The notes: generated by a model from the sequence alone, not told the origin. 64,000 bases of DNA from Arcanobacterium haemolyticum (GCA_021532125.1 JADYUX010000002.1:414335-478334); one strand, 5' to 3'. Counted from the stretch's first letter, positions 46,560 through 55,619 are shown. Made by a program: numbers and translations.

Positions 46560-47773
46560 CGCTCACCCCGCGCCTGGCGCAGAAGCTCGTCTGCGTGCGA
46601 CACGGCGGCCTCGTCAGATTCCGCCTGGTCATAGAAACTCGCGCCCGTCACGTCGTCGACCGCCCCTTCGCTCCGGGGTGCGCTTGCCACGTACGTTTGA
46701 CCGGAACGAGCAGCAGCCACACGCGGATGAACCGGAGCATCCGGAACTCCCGCAGCTCGTCGCCCCTCGAACTCGCGACGAAGCACAGGCAAAATCTCAG
46801 AACCAAAAAGATCAAGCTGCTTGAGAACTGTCGACAGCGGCAACCCCGCATGGTCAATGAGGAACAGTTGGCGCTGGTAATCACCGACAGACTCACGGAA
46901 GCCAAGCGTCCGGTCAATAATCTGCTGAGGTGAACCAACTGTCAAAGGCGTCTGAGCCATAAACTCCTCAAGGCTCGGGCCGTGGCCGTATACCGGAGCC
47001 ACGTCGAAGTATGGACGGAACTCACGGACAGCCTGTTGTGAATCCTTCGCCACATAGAACTGGCCACCCAGCCCAACGATGGCCTCTTCCGGACGGCCAT
47101 GCCCATAGTGCGCGAAACGCTGGCGGTAAAGAGCAACCATGCGTGCTGTGTGCTCCGAGGGCCAGAAGATGTTGTTGTGGAAGAAGCCGTCACCATAGTA
47201 GGCGGCCTGCTCGGCAATCTCAGGCGAACGAATCGACCCATGCCAAACGAATGGGGCAACTCCGTCAAGCGGACGTGGCGTCGAGGTAAAGCCTCGCAGC
47301 GGAGTGCGGAAACGCCCTTCCCAGTCGACTACGTCGTTATCCCACAATTCACGCAAAAGCTGGTAATTCTCGACAGCAAGAGGAATTCCCTGTCGGATAT
47401 CCTTCCCAAACCACGGGTAGACAGGCCCTGTGTTTCCACGGCCCATCATGAGATCCACCCGGCCATCGGTCAGGTGCTGAAGCATCGCATAATCTTCAGC
47501 GATCTTCACCGGATCGTTTGTTGTGATGAGAGTGGTCGATGTCGACAAAAGAATGTTCTTCGTCTGCGCACCGATATATGCCAACGTCGTCGTTGGGGAC
47601 GACGAAAAGAAGGGCGGATTATGATGCTCACCCAAGGCAAACACGTCTAAACCGATATCTTCGGCGTGCTTGGCAATGGTCACGACGGCATCAATACGTT
47701 CTTTTTCCGACGGCATATGGCCTGTCGTGGGATCTTGAGTAATATCCGAAACGGTAAAGATTCCAAACTGCAT
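46556..47773 (-). CDS. Luciferase-like FMN monooxygenase of the CE1758 type
   Basis: A 405-residue flavin-dependent oxidoreductase of the bacterial luciferase fold. It begins MQFGIFTVSDITQDPTTG and carries FALGEHHNPPF, TTLAYIGAQTKNILLSTSTTLI, LQHLTDGRVDLMMGRGNT and PFVWHGSIRSPEIAEQAAYYGDGFF. It is longer than most members because of a C-terminal Ser/Ala-rich extension of some 60 residues. It forms a two-gene unit with the flavin reductase. AGGAG precedes the ATG. Confidence 0.87.
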   Translation of the reverse strand: MQFGIFTVSDITQDPTTGHMPSEKERIDAVVTIAKHAEDIGLDVFALGEHHNPPFFSSSPTTTLAYIGAQTKNILLSTSTTLITTNDPVKIAEDYAMLQHLTDGRVDLMMGRGNTGPVYPWFGKDIRQGIPLAVENYQLLRELWDNDVVDWEGRFRTPLRGFTSTPRPLDGVAPFVWHGSIRSPEIAEQAAYYGDGFFHNNIFWPSEHTARMVALYRQRFAHYGHGRPEEAIVGLGGQFYVAKDSQQAVREFRPYFDVAPVYGHGPSLEEFMAQTPLTVGSPQQIIDRTLGFRESVGDYQRQLFLIDHAGLPLSTVLKQLDLFGSEILPVLRREFEGRRAAGVPDAPVHPRVAAARSGQTYVASAPRSEGAVDDVTGASFYDQAESDEAAVSHADELLRQARGER

Positions 47774-47869
47774 GGGTTCTCCTAACGTCTACGGCCAGAT
47801 TAGCGGCCCGAAAAAATTTCGTCGACAACGGGCTGGAATTACTTATTGGGTAGGCACCGCTACTCGTTG

Positions 47870-48742
47870 TTAGGCGCGGATAAGAATTGTGTTCCCCCAC
47901 GGGTCCTGAGATGTAATTGCGGCGCCATCATCGGCTACGGCGCAACCAGCCGTGCGCAAGCGGTCCGCCGCAAATTCAACATCAACGCGCTTTGGTACGA
48001 CGATATCCACGCGCCCCAATCCGAGCGCGGGAGCTCGCATACCGGCACCGGCACTATTCCACGTATTCATCGCCATGTGGTGGTGATACTTTCCGGCGGA
48101 GACGAAAAGCGCCGAATTTCCTAGTACTGCAGTCTCTTCAAAGCCGAGCGTCTCAACATAGAATTTCCTTGCACTCGGCACATCTCCAACCTGAAGATGT
48201 ACATGTCCGAGGGTTGTCGAATTTCCTTGGCTTTCACTATCACGGTTTCGAGCCGATGCTAGGTTATTCTGGACGAATTTTCCGAGATCGATGTACTCCG
48301 TGCCCATGACGACGTGATTACCCTCCCACGTCCATGTCTCGCGCGGGCGATCGATGTAGAGCTCAACTCCGTTCCCTTCCGGATCGTCGAGATAGAACGC
48401 CTGGGAGACGTAGTGATCGCCGCTGCCGGTGTAGAGCTCGGGGACATTCTGTGCGATGCGGACGAGCGCGGCGGCCAGATCGGAGGCGTCGTCAAAGAGG
48501 ATTGCTGTATGGAAGAGTCCGGCCGAGCGGACTGAGCGCAGTGGCAGAGAGGGGTCTTCGTGGAGGACGACGATTGTCTCACGAGTTGCTGCACGCCCGA
48601 GTTCTGCTCGGCCGTTTGTATCGCTCAGGATGTCGAGGCCGACGATCCGATGATAGAAGTCCACCATTGTTGCGAGGTTTCGGACGTCGAGGAGGACGGT
48701 ACCCATACGGGTAGTAGACGGAAGGAGATCGGTCGTCATCAT
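47870..48742 (-). CDS. VOC-superfamily dioxygenase, CatE/YfiE-like
   Basis: About 290 residues with two glyoxalase/extradiol modules. The first has TVLLDVRNLATMVDFYHRIVGLDIL and DDPEGNGVELYIDRPRETW; the second has LGHVHLQVGDVPSARKFYVETLGF and QDPWGNTILI. Metal ligands are His in GLFHTAIL, Glu in VELYID and His in GHVHLQ. This resembles catechol-2,3-dioxygenase-like CatE, often induced by quinones or thiols. ATG at 48742 is preferred to the TTG at 48748. A dyad upstream suggests repression by a local-type regulator not present here. Confidence 0.85.
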   Translation of the reverse strand: MMTTDLLPSTTRMGTVLLDVRNLATMVDFYHRIVGLDILSDTNGRAELGRAATRETIVVLHEDPSLPLRSVRSAGLFHTAILFDDASDLAAALVRIAQNVPELYTGSGDHYVSQAFYLDDPEGNGVELYIDRPRETWTWEGNHVVMGTEYIDLGKFVQNNLASARNRDSESQGNSTTLGHVHLQVGDVPSARKFYVETLGFEETAVLGNSALFVSAGKYHHHMAMNTWNSAGAGMRAPALGLGRVDIVVPKRVDVEFAADRLRTAGCAVADDGAAITSQDPWGNTILIRA

Positions 48743-48755
48743 GGTCAAACCCCAT

Positions 48756-48775
48756 TAAGTTGTAGCCTTAACTTA
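48756..48775 (-). promoter_or_regulatory. Dyad operator upstream of the VOC gene
   Basis: TAAGTT (48756-48761) N8 AACTTA (48770-48775), 14 bases upstream of the start codon. MarR, HxlR or PadR proteins bind sites of this size; the regulator is not in the window. Confidence 0.4.
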
Positions 48776-48960
48776 TCTGGTGGTGAAACCCAGTGGTGGC
48801 GCTGTTTATTCCGACGATGATGTGCGTTTAAGCACGTCCGTGGGTTGCGCGACGTCGAGGCCTTCCTCGCAATCCCGCAGAGTGCAGATGGCCTATGTCG
48901 CCACCTAGTTCGACTTGTTCTCTCAAGCGCCACTAGCACACGAGGTGGCACGACAGTCGC

Positions 48961-49463
48961 TTAATGCGTGAGGAGGTGGTGTAACGGCTGACGCAGATGG
49001 ATGCGTGCCGGAATAAGTGAGACGAGGATAGGAGCCATGACATAAGCCGCGGCAATACCGGCATGGGTGAGTACCACCTGGGGCGTGGCCTGCGTGAAGT
49101 AAGCGACGATGCCGATCGACAAGCCCGTTGCGGCGACCGCTCCGATCATGCCAGTCATCCCGGCCTGGCTCACAATCGCTAAAGCAACCCGAGAATCACT
49201 CCACCCGGCCGCGCTCAGGCTCGCATATACCGCCCCATCCTCGACCGTGGTAATCCACAGCACAACGCCCACCGACACACACCGGACAGAGCAATGAGTC
49301 TTTCGTTTGCCACACGAGACACGCCTACCACCTCACTGTTGATAGTCACTGCCAAGATGTTTGTGTCTACGCTAACAGGCAGGGCGTAGATAGGCAGGAC
49401 CTTTCGTTCATTTGTCAGGTTGTCACTCCCATTTTTCCTGGCATCGGTGTACTGAAAATACGT
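48961..49463 (-). pseudogene. Decayed FtsX-type ABC permease, C-terminal remnant with frameshift
   Basis: The frame from 49278 to 48961 (105 codons) reads as the end of an FtsX/MacB permease: LWITTVEDGAVYASLSAAGW, then membrane segments and IPARIHLRQPLHHLL. Upstream, in another frame, 49463 to about 49283 reads ...NILAVTINSEVVGVSRVANERLIALSGV, the expected preceding part. Removing two bases from the (AC)4 run at 49275-49282 joins the two into LIALSGVSVGVVLWITTVED. The rest of the gene and its ATPase are missing; a stop codon and the large hairpin at 49476 mark the broken end. Confidence 0.7.
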
Positions 49464-49475
49464 TCAAACGTGCAA

Positions 49476-49532
49476 CTCAACATACGAGGGAACCCTCCAC
49501 CGAGACGGCGGAGGGTTCCCTCGTATGTTGAG
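49476..49532. terminator. Very long 27-bp hairpin after the heterodimeric exporter
   Basis: Arms 49476-49502 and 49506-49532 pair at 26 of 27 positions (one A-C mismatch) around a three-base loop. It lies 22 bases beyond the exporter stop and next to the end of the permease remnant. Terminator function is likely; no U tract follows in either direction. Confidence 0.6.
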
Positions 49533-49553
49533 GCGAACTTCCCTCGCTCTGGC

Positions 49554-51476
49554 TTACTCGTCGTCCTGGTCGAACTGCGAGTTGTAAAGGTCGGCGTAGA
49601 AACCGCCCTTGGCGAGAAGTTCGTCGTGATTACCTGTCTCGACAATATCGCCGTCACGCATAACGAAAATGATGTCCGCGTTGCGAATTGTCGACAGGCG
49701 GTGCGCGATAACGAAGGACGTGCGACCCATAGTGAGTGTGTCGAGCGCATCCTGGATGAGCTTTTCGGTTCGCGTGTCGATAGATGACGTCGCCTCGTCG
49801 AGGATGAGCAGCGGATTGTCGGCGATCATTGCGCGGGCGATCGTCACGAGCTGCTTTTGACCCGCAGAAAGCGCTGTTTCGTCGGAAAGCACCGTGTCAT
49901 ATCCGTGCGGGAGCTGCTTGACAAGCTCCGTGAGTCCCACTTCTTCCACGACTTCATCGAGGCGTTCCTGGCTGACATGAGGGGTGCGGTACACAAGGTT
50001 CTCTCGTAGTGTCCCTTGGAAAAGCCATGTGTCCTGAAGCACCATCGAGAACAGTGCGTCGACATCCTCGCGGCGCATATCCAAGGTGGATACACCGTCA
50101 ATATCGATATGGCCTGAATCGACCTCGTAGAAACGCATGAGCAGATTAACGAGTGTCGTTTTACCTGCGCCGGTCGGTCCAACAATGGCAACCTTCTGGC
50201 CCGGGTACACATCGGCACTGAAGCCGTGAATGATCTCCTTACCTGGCACGTAAGAGAATTTGACGTCCTCGAAGCGCACATGCCCACGAACAACGTGTTC
50301 GACTTCCGGCTTGCCTGATTCGTCGCTCATGTCGTCCTCGTCGAGGAGTTCAAACACGCGAGTGCCGGCGGCTGCCGCGCTTTGGAAGCTCGTTGCAGCT
50401 TGGGCGATATTCGATAATGGCTGGGTAAAGAGGCGGATGTACAGCATGAAGGAAACGATCACACCGATCGAGATCGTGTTATGCACGACGAGGACCGCGC
50501 CAACCACACATACGACCACATAGCCGAGGTTTCCGACGAAGTTAATGATCGGGAACATGAGGCCCGAGAGGAAGTCAGCTTTCCAGGTGCTCTCATACAG
50601 TTTGCCGTTACGTTCAGCGAACTCGGCTTTCGCTCCTTCTTGCCCGTTGTAGGCACGGACAACGATGTGGCCGGAGAGTGTCTCTTCGATGTGACCGTTG
50701 AGTGCGCCGAGTTCGCGCTGGCGTGCGACGAAGAACTTTTGGCTCGTTCCCATGATGATCATTGTGAGCATGAACCCGACGATTGCCGACGCGATTCCTG
50801 CCAGGGCCATGCGCCACTCAGTAATAAACATCATGGTGGCAGAGCCGAGGAGTGTGACAAGTCCGGTGATGATCGTGCTCACCGAATTGTTGAGGGTTTG
50901 CGAGAGAGTATCGACATCGTTGGTCACGCGGGAGAGGGTGTCGCCGTGGCTCGTGCGGTCAAAGTACGCCAGTGGCATCTTGTCGATCTTGTTATTGATC
51001 GCGCTGCGCAAGTTCTGGGACATCCGTTGGGTCGCGTACACCATGAGCCGCGCCTGGATGTAACTGAAGAGGAAGCTACCGGCGAGTATCGCAATCGAGA
51101 TAATGATGAGGCGACGAACCTCGTCCATATCGATCGCAGCCAGGAGTCCTTCAGCGATGGTGTTCGTGATGTCTTGAAGGAATCGCGGTGAGATGACCGA
51201 GAGCACAGATCCACCGATTGCCAGGATAAGTGCGACGATCATGTGTGGCCAGTAGGCGCGACCGAAGCCGAGCATACGTTTGAGGGTTGGCCACATGAGC
51301 GAGACGGTTTTGGCGTTTACTTCGCCGCCTCCACCGTGCGGGCCGTGCCCCTGACCACCGCGGTTGGCCGTTGCGGATGCGCTTTCAAGTTGCTTGGCAC
51401 GCGCTTCGTCGGCCTGTGTGATGCCTGCCTGCGCGGAGGCGATCTCCTCGTTTCTGGTCATTGTTGCGGCGCTCAT
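49554..51476 (-). CDS. Heterodimeric ABC exporter, subunit 2 (TMD-NBD fusion)
   Basis: A 640-residue half-transporter of the multidrug/peptide exporter type. A 75-residue Ala/Gly/His-rich N-terminal tail precedes six transmembrane helices (about residues 80-370), then the nucleotide-binding domain: Walker A VGPTGAGKTTLVNLL, Q-loop VLQDTWLFQGTLRENL, signature LSAGQKQ, Walker B LLILDEATSSIDTRTE. The signature LSAGQ deviates from LSGGQ, as commonly seen in one partner of such heterodimers. Its ATG overlaps the stop of subunit 1. Confidence 0.92.
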   Translation of the reverse strand: MSAATMTRNEEIASAQAGITQADEARAKQLESASATANRGGQGHGPHGGGGEVNAKTVSLMWPTLKRMLGFGRAYWPHMIVALILAIGGSVLSVISPRFLQDITNTIAEGLLAAIDMDEVRRLIIISIAILAGSFLFSYIQARLMVYATQRMSQNLRSAINNKIDKMPLAYFDRTSHGDTLSRVTNDVDTLSQTLNNSVSTIITGLVTLLGSATMMFITEWRMALAGIASAIVGFMLTMIIMGTSQKFFVARQRELGALNGHIEETLSGHIVVRAYNGQEGAKAEFAERNGKLYESTWKADFLSGLMFPIINFVGNLGYVVVCVVGAVLVVHNTISIGVIVSFMLYIRLFTQPLSNIAQAATSFQSAAAAGTRVFELLDEDDMSDESGKPEVEHVVRGHVRFEDVKFSYVPGKEIIHGFSADVYPGQKVAIVGPTGAGKTTLVNLLMRFYEVDSGHIDIDGVSTLDMRREDVDALFSMVLQDTWLFQGTLRENLVYRTPHVSQERLDEVVEEVGLTELVKQLPHGYDTVLSDETALSAGQKQLVTIARAMIADNPLLILDEATSSIDTRTEKLIQDALDTLTMGRTSFVIAHRLSTIRNADIIFVMRDGDIVETGNHDELLAKGGFYADLYNSQFDQDDE

Positions 51477-53221
51477 GCCAGTTCCTCCTCGCTGAGCTGC
51501 GAGAATGCAATTTCTCGGTAGACTTCGTTGCTCTGCATTAGTTCTTTGTGCGTGCCCGATCCGACGATGCGTCCGCGGTCGACAACAAGAATTCTGTCGG
51601 CGTTGCGGACTGTTCCGATTCGTTGCGCGACGATGATAACGGTGGCGCCGGCGGCTTCGCGCACGAGCGCATCGCGGACGTCTCGATCAGTTCGGTAGTC
51701 AAGAGCGGAGAAGGAATCATCGAAAATAAGAATTTCGGCACCGCGCGCTACGGCTCGCGCAATCGAGAGGCGCTGCTTCTGCCCGCCAGAGAAGTTTGTT
51801 CCTCCTTGCGAGACTCGCGATGAGTATCCATCTTCCTTGCCGAGGATAAATTCGGATGAATGTGAGATATGTGCTGCATCGACGACGTTTTCTGCGGTGA
51901 TCTCACGCAGCCCCGTTCCATATTTGATATTGGATGCCACGGTCCCGGAGAAGAGGGTGGCTTTCTGCGGCACGTATGCGATCCTGTCGCGAAGCGCTTG
52001 AAGGTTCCAGTCCTTGACGTTGACGCCGTCGACGAGCACCTCGCCCTGAGCCGTGTCGAAGAATCGCGGAATGAGGTTGATGATGGAGGTTTTACCTGAG
52101 CCTGTAGCGCCGATGATAGCGACTGTTTCGCCCGGCTTCGCTTCGAAGCTGACACTGTGAAGCGCATCGTCTTCTGCATCCGGATAGCGGAAATTGACGT
52201 TTTTGAACTCGACGAGGCCGTGAGCACGTCCGTGCGTCGTCGCGCCGTCGGTGATACTGACCTCCGTGGTGAGCACTTCACGGATACGACGGTAGGAGAC
52301 GCGGGCGCGCGGGAAGAAGATGAAGACGACTGCAAGCATCATGAAGGCGGAAACAACCTGTAGGGCGTATGCGGAGAAGACGATCATCTGCGAGAAAAGC
52401 AGCATCTTGTCGTCAAGCGTGCCTGCCGAATTGATCATGGAGGCGCCAAGGGCGTAGATCGCCAACGAGAGGCCAGACATGATGGATGTGAGTGCCGGCA
52501 TGAGGAACGCCATCGTGTTGTTGACGAACATCGTCGTTCCGGTGAGTTCGTCGTTCGTCGCTTCGAATCGATCCTCGTGGAATTCTTGAGCGTTGTATGC
52601 GCGGATAACCCGAAGACCGGAGAGGTGTTCGCGTGTCACTCGGTTGAGGTCGTCTGTGATGCGCTGCATGCGCATCATCTTGGGCATGACGAGCGACATA
52701 ATGACGGTGAGGATGATGACGACGAGGAGGACGGTGAGTGCTGTCGCTGCCGTCCACGTACCATTTTTCCCTGCGATCTTCGTCATTGCCCAAACTGCAA
52801 GGATGGGCGACTTAATCGCCATCTGCATTCCCATGACGACGAACATCTGAATTTGGGTGACGTCGTTCGTATTGCGGGTGATGAGGCTGGCCAGGGAAAA
52901 CTTGTTAGATTCTGCCATCGAGAAGTCGATGGTCTTATCGAAGACTGCGGCGCGCAGATTTCGGGCTAGCGTTGCTCCTATACGGCTCACCGCATATCCA
53001 GTAACGATTGCGGCCAGCATGGAGCCGAGCGCACACCCCAACATGTATGAGCCCTGAACGAGAACATCACGAACTTCTGCGCCAGGCGTGGTGATGATCT
53101 GAGTAATGTCCTGCATATAGTCAGGAAGTTTGAGGTCGAAATACACTTGCGTGACGATCGCTGCAAGTGCGATGACCGCAAGCCCCCATTCTCTTTTCCC
53201 GATGTATTTCGTTAGTTTCAC
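51473..53221 (-). CDS. Heterodimeric ABC exporter, subunit 1 (TMD-NBD fusion)
   Basis: About 582 residues with six helices (KLTKYIGKREWGLAVIALAAI onward) and an ATPase domain: Walker A IGATGSGKTSIINLI, Q-loop YVPQKATLFSGTVASNI, signature FSGGQKQRLSIARAV, and Walker B EILIFDDSFSALD. In the Walker B end the catalytic glutamate is replaced by Asp (FDD), so this subunit carries the degenerate site and pairs with subunit 2. GTG 53221 is preferred: homology begins at KLTKYIGKREW. ATG 53311 would add 30 residues of low-complexity Ser/Arg text. Confidence 0.9.
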   Translation of the reverse strand: MKLTKYIGKREWGLAVIALAAIVTQVYFDLKLPDYMQDITQIITTPGAEVRDVLVQGSYMLGCALGSMLAAIVTGYAVSRIGATLARNLRAAVFDKTIDFSMAESNKFSLASLITRNTNDVTQIQMFVVMGMQMAIKSPILAVWAMTKIAGKNGTWTAATALTVLLVVIILTVIMSLVMPKMMRMQRITDDLNRVTREHLSGLRVIRAYNAQEFHEDRFEATNDELTGTTMFVNNTMAFLMPALTSIMSGLSLAIYALGASMINSAGTLDDKMLLFSQMIVFSAYALQVVSAFMMLAVVFIFFPRARVSYRRIREVLTTEVSITDGATTHGRAHGLVEFKNVNFRYPDAEDDALHSVSFEAKPGETVAIIGATGSGKTSIINLIPRFFDTAQGEVLVDGVNVKDWNLQALRDRIAYVPQKATLFSGTVASNIKYGTGLREITAENVVDAAHISHSSEFILGKEDGYSSRVSQGGTNFSGGQKQRLSIARAVARGAEILIFDDSFSALDYRTDRDVRDALVREAAGATVIIVAQRIGTVRNADRILVVDRGRIVGSGTHKELMQSNEVYREIAFSQLSEEELA

Positions 53222-53315
53222 GGTGTTTTCCCGACCTTCATTGAGTGCTTGTGTGCGTTGTTCGTGTGGCGACGACGATCGCCGCAGTGACGCACGATAC
53301 AGATGGCTCATTTAG

Positions 53316-53340
53316 ACAAATGTTTCAACGAGACATTTGT
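53316..53340. promoter_or_regulatory. TetR operator between the exporter and its regulator
   Basis: Perfect dyad ACAAATGT (53316-53323) N9 ACATTTGT (53333-53340) in the divergent region, the expected site of the TetR protein and able to repress both directions. Confidence 0.65.
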
Positions 53341-53370
53341 ATCAACCGTGTGCCATACTGTCAAAGGAGG

Positions 53371-53415
53371 ATGAGCGTGACACTCACGACTCCCCCACTC
53401 TCACCCACATCATGA
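53371..53415 (+). CDS. Short upstream frame before tetR
   Basis: A 14-codon frame (or 12 codons from GTG 53377, correctly spaced six bases after GGAGG) ends in TCATGA. Its stop overlaps an ATG at 53412 that is in frame with the TetR protein. It may couple translation to an extended TetR form or be a chance frame. The peptide is Thr/Pro/Ser-rich and unrecognised. Confidence 0.3.
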   Translation: MSVTLTTPPLSPTS

Positions 53416-53450
53416 CACGACACAACGACAACAATTTCGGAGGCCAAGCA

Positions 53451-54080
53451 ATGCCACGGCAAGCCCGAACGAGCGATAACCTCAAAGAGCGCATGGCAAA
53501 CGCGCTGTTAGAACTCCTTAAGGCAAAGCCCTACGCAGATATTTCCGTCAGCGAAATCACCGACCTCGCCGACGTTGGCCGCGCAACCTACTACCGCCAC
53601 TTCACTTCCAAAGACGATGTGCTCTTCTACAAATTCGAGCTCATCTTTGGCTTCAAAGATTTCGACCATAATCCAAGCCATCATCCCGGCCTCGACGAGG
53701 TGCGCGCATACTTCGTCGACTACCTCGAACACCTCATCGAAAACCGAGACCTACTTGAACTCATCTACCAGCGCGATCTCGATTACCTTCTCTTCAGCTA
53801 CACCTACCGAGAGGCCGTGACGCGCTCCGACGCCGAGGGTCTCGTCGCAAAATACCGCGCAGCTATCCACGCGGCAATGGTCTTCGCCATCATCGACCAA
53901 TGGATCGTCTCCGGTTTCGAACGAGGCCCCCGCGAGATGGCCGACTTCCTCATCTACCAAGTCTTTCCACACGGACACCCAGGAAAACACGAAAACCCCG
54001 ACGAAGCCTTCAAGAAAGCAGTCGCCGAGCGCGAGCAAGAATTGGCTCGTCTCCTCAACGAACCACACGAGGAATCATAA
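53451..54080 (+). CDS. TetR-family repressor of the ABC exporter
   Basis: A 209-residue regulator. The DNA-binding part is KERMANALLELLKAKPYADISVSEITDLADVGRATYYRHFTSKDD, the classical TetR helix-turn-helix ending in YYRHF. The C-terminal ligand domain resembles TetR_C_8/firmicute-type regulators (YAFIIDQWIVSGF-like AMVFAIIDQWIVSGFERGP). GGAGG precedes the ATG at 53451; ATG 53412 is an in-frame alternative. Divergent from the exporter it likely controls. Confidence 0.9.
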   Translation: MPRQARTSDNLKERMANALLELLKAKPYADISVSEITDLADVGRATYYRHFTSKDDVLFYKFELIFGFKDFDHNPSHHPGLDEVRAYFVDYLEHLIENRDLLELIYQRDLDYLLFSYTYREAVTRSDAEGLVAKYRAAIHAAMVFAIIDQWIVSGFERGPREMADFLIYQVFPHGHPGKHENPDEAFKKAVAEREQELARLLNEPHEES

Positions 54081-54091
54081 ATCACCGGTAT

Positions 54092-54135
54092 GACGACGAG
54101 GGGCGAGCTTCCAATGAAACCCGCCCCTCGTCGTC
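54092..54135. terminator. Bidirectional terminator between tetR and fumC
   Basis: Perfect 14-base arms 54092-54105 and 54122-54135 with a 16-base loop. Confidence 0.8.
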
Positions 54136-54148
54136 GTTGATCTACACG

Positions 54149-55567
54149 TCACTCATTCGCGCTCGGATGAGTCATATCCGCCGGAACAACCCAACGGTCA
54201 AAATCCTCAGCGGAGAGGAAGCCCAACTCAAGGGCCGACTCGCGAAGCGAAATACCCTTCTTGTGGGCGTTCTTCGCGATCTTCGAAGCCTTGTCGTAGC
54301 CGATGTGACGATTAAGGGCCGTCACCTGCATAAGGTTGATCTCAAGGTTGTGCTCAATCTTCGGCATGTTCGGCTCGATACCGCGAGCGCAGTGCTCCTC
54401 GAAGCTCACGCAGGCATCGCCGATGAGCTCGATGGATTCGAGCACCGCCCACGCCATGACAGGCTTGAAGACGTTGAGCTGGAAGTTGCCTTGTGAACCG
54501 GCAAATCCCACCGTGGCGTCGTTACCGAACACCTTAGTGGCAACCATTGTCATTGCCTCACACTGCGTCGGATTAACCTTTCCCGGCATGATGGACGAAC
54601 CCGGCTCGTTCTCAGGAATGAGGAGTTCGCCAATGCCATTACGCGGGCCGGAAGCGTACCAACGCACATCGTTGGCGATCTTCATGAGGGCATCAGCGAG
54701 CACGCGAAGTGCACCAGAGACGAGTACGAGGGCGTCGTGAGCCGACAGCGAAGCGAAAAGGTTGTCGGCCTGCTTGAAAGAGTAACCGGATTCTTCACTG
54801 ATGTAGCGGGCCGCGAGCTTACCGAACTCAGGGTGAGCGTTAAGGCCGGTACCGACCGCCGTACCGCCAATAGCGAGCTCGCGTGCACGCGAATCCGCAT
54901 ACTTGATACCGTCGATCGCGAAGTCGAGCTGTGCAACCCAACCGGAAATCACTTGACCGAGCGTAATCGGGGTCGCGTCCTGAAGGTGGGTACGGCCCAC
55001 CATAACGATGTCGCGGTACTCTTCGGCCTTCTTGGCGAGAGTCTCACGAAGCTGGCGCACATCCGGGTAGAGCTTCTCGTTGAGCTGGGAAACAACCGCG
55101 ATGTGCATAGCTGTTGGGAACGTATCGTTCGAGGACTGGCCGCGGTTCACGTGATCGTTAGGATGAACCGGACTCTTTGTGCCCATCTCGCCGCCGGCAA
55201 GCTCGATTGCACGGTTCGAGATAACCTCGTTCGCATTCATATTTGACTGCGTGCCAGATCCCGTCTGGAACACGACGAGTGGGAACTCATCATCAAGCTT
55301 GCCGGAGATAACTTCGTCGGCAGCCTTCTGGATGAGCTCAGCGATATCTGCAGGAAGTTCGCCAAGCTCAGCGTTAGCGCGGGCGGCAGCCTTCTTCAGC
55401 GTGCCGAGCGCCTGAATCATTGGGCGGTTCCAGACGAACGTGGAACGGCCGATGTCGAAATTGTGGAGACTGCGCTCGGTTTGAGCGCCCCAGTAGTGCT
55501 GTGCAGGGACTTCGATGGTGCCCATCGAATCGGACTCAGTGCGAGTCTCAATATTCTCGTATGCCAT
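54149..55567 (-). CDS. fumC: Class II fumarate hydratase
   Basis: A 472-residue tetrameric iron-independent fumarase of the TCA cycle. It begins after a short tail with [24 protein letters not shown] and has [33 protein letters not shown] and the lyase signature [17 protein letters not shown] with catalytic serine. The ATG at 55567 is preferred because TAGCCT stands seven bases before it; the frame is open 12 codons further. A palindrome upstream covers the -35 region. Confidence 0.96.
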   Translation of the reverse strand: MAYENIETRTESDSMGTIEVPAQHYWGAQTERSLHNFDIGRSTFVWNRPMIQALGTLKKAAARANAELGELPADIAELIQKAADEVISGKLDDEFPLVVFQTGSGTQSNMNANEVISNRAIELAGGEMGTKSPVHPNDHVNRGQSSNDTFPTAMHIAVVSQLNEKLYPDVRQLRETLAKKAEEYRDIVMVGRTHLQDATPITLGQVISGWVAQLDFAIDGIKYADSRARELAIGGTAVGTGLNAHPEFGKLAARYISEESGYSFKQADNLFASLSAHDALVLVSGALRVLADALMKIANDVRWYASGPRNGIGELLIPENEPGSSIMPGKVNPTQCEAMTMVATKVFGNDATVGFAGSQGNFQLNVFKPVMAWAVLESIELIGDACVSFEEHCARGIEPNMPKIEHNLEINLMQVTALNRHIGYDKASKIAKNAHKKGISLRESALELGFLSAEDFDRWVVPADMTHPSANE

Positions 55568-55574
55568 GTTCCCT

Positions 55575-55580
55575 AGGCTA
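55575..55580 (-). promoter_or_regulatory. Leaderless -10 element of fumC
   Basis: TAGCCT on the minus strand, seven bases (AGGGAAC) before the ATG at 55567. AGGGA is too close to the ATG to serve as a standard ribosome binding site. Confidence 0.5.
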
Positions 55581-55596
55581 CCCCAGACCATGCGAT

Positions 55597-55619
55597 AGGC
55601 CACATATTTCCTGTGGCCT
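55597..55619 (-). promoter_or_regulatory. Palindrome in the fumC -35 region
   Basis: AGGCCACA N7 TGTGGCCT, perfect eight-base arms, centred about 40 bases upstream of the fumC start. Candidate operator; regulator unknown. Confidence 0.4.

Noticed and set aside
48745..48951. 68-codon minus-strand frame between the VOC gene and the permease remnant
   Set aside because: Arg/His-rich text without motif or ribosome binding site; the interval may be further decayed DNA but nothing can be identified.
53222..53311. 30-residue N-terminal extension of ABC exporter subunit 1
   Set aside because: Ser/Arg-rich text without similarity; its ATG is five bases from the TetR operator with no ribosome binding site, while family homology starts at GTG 53221.
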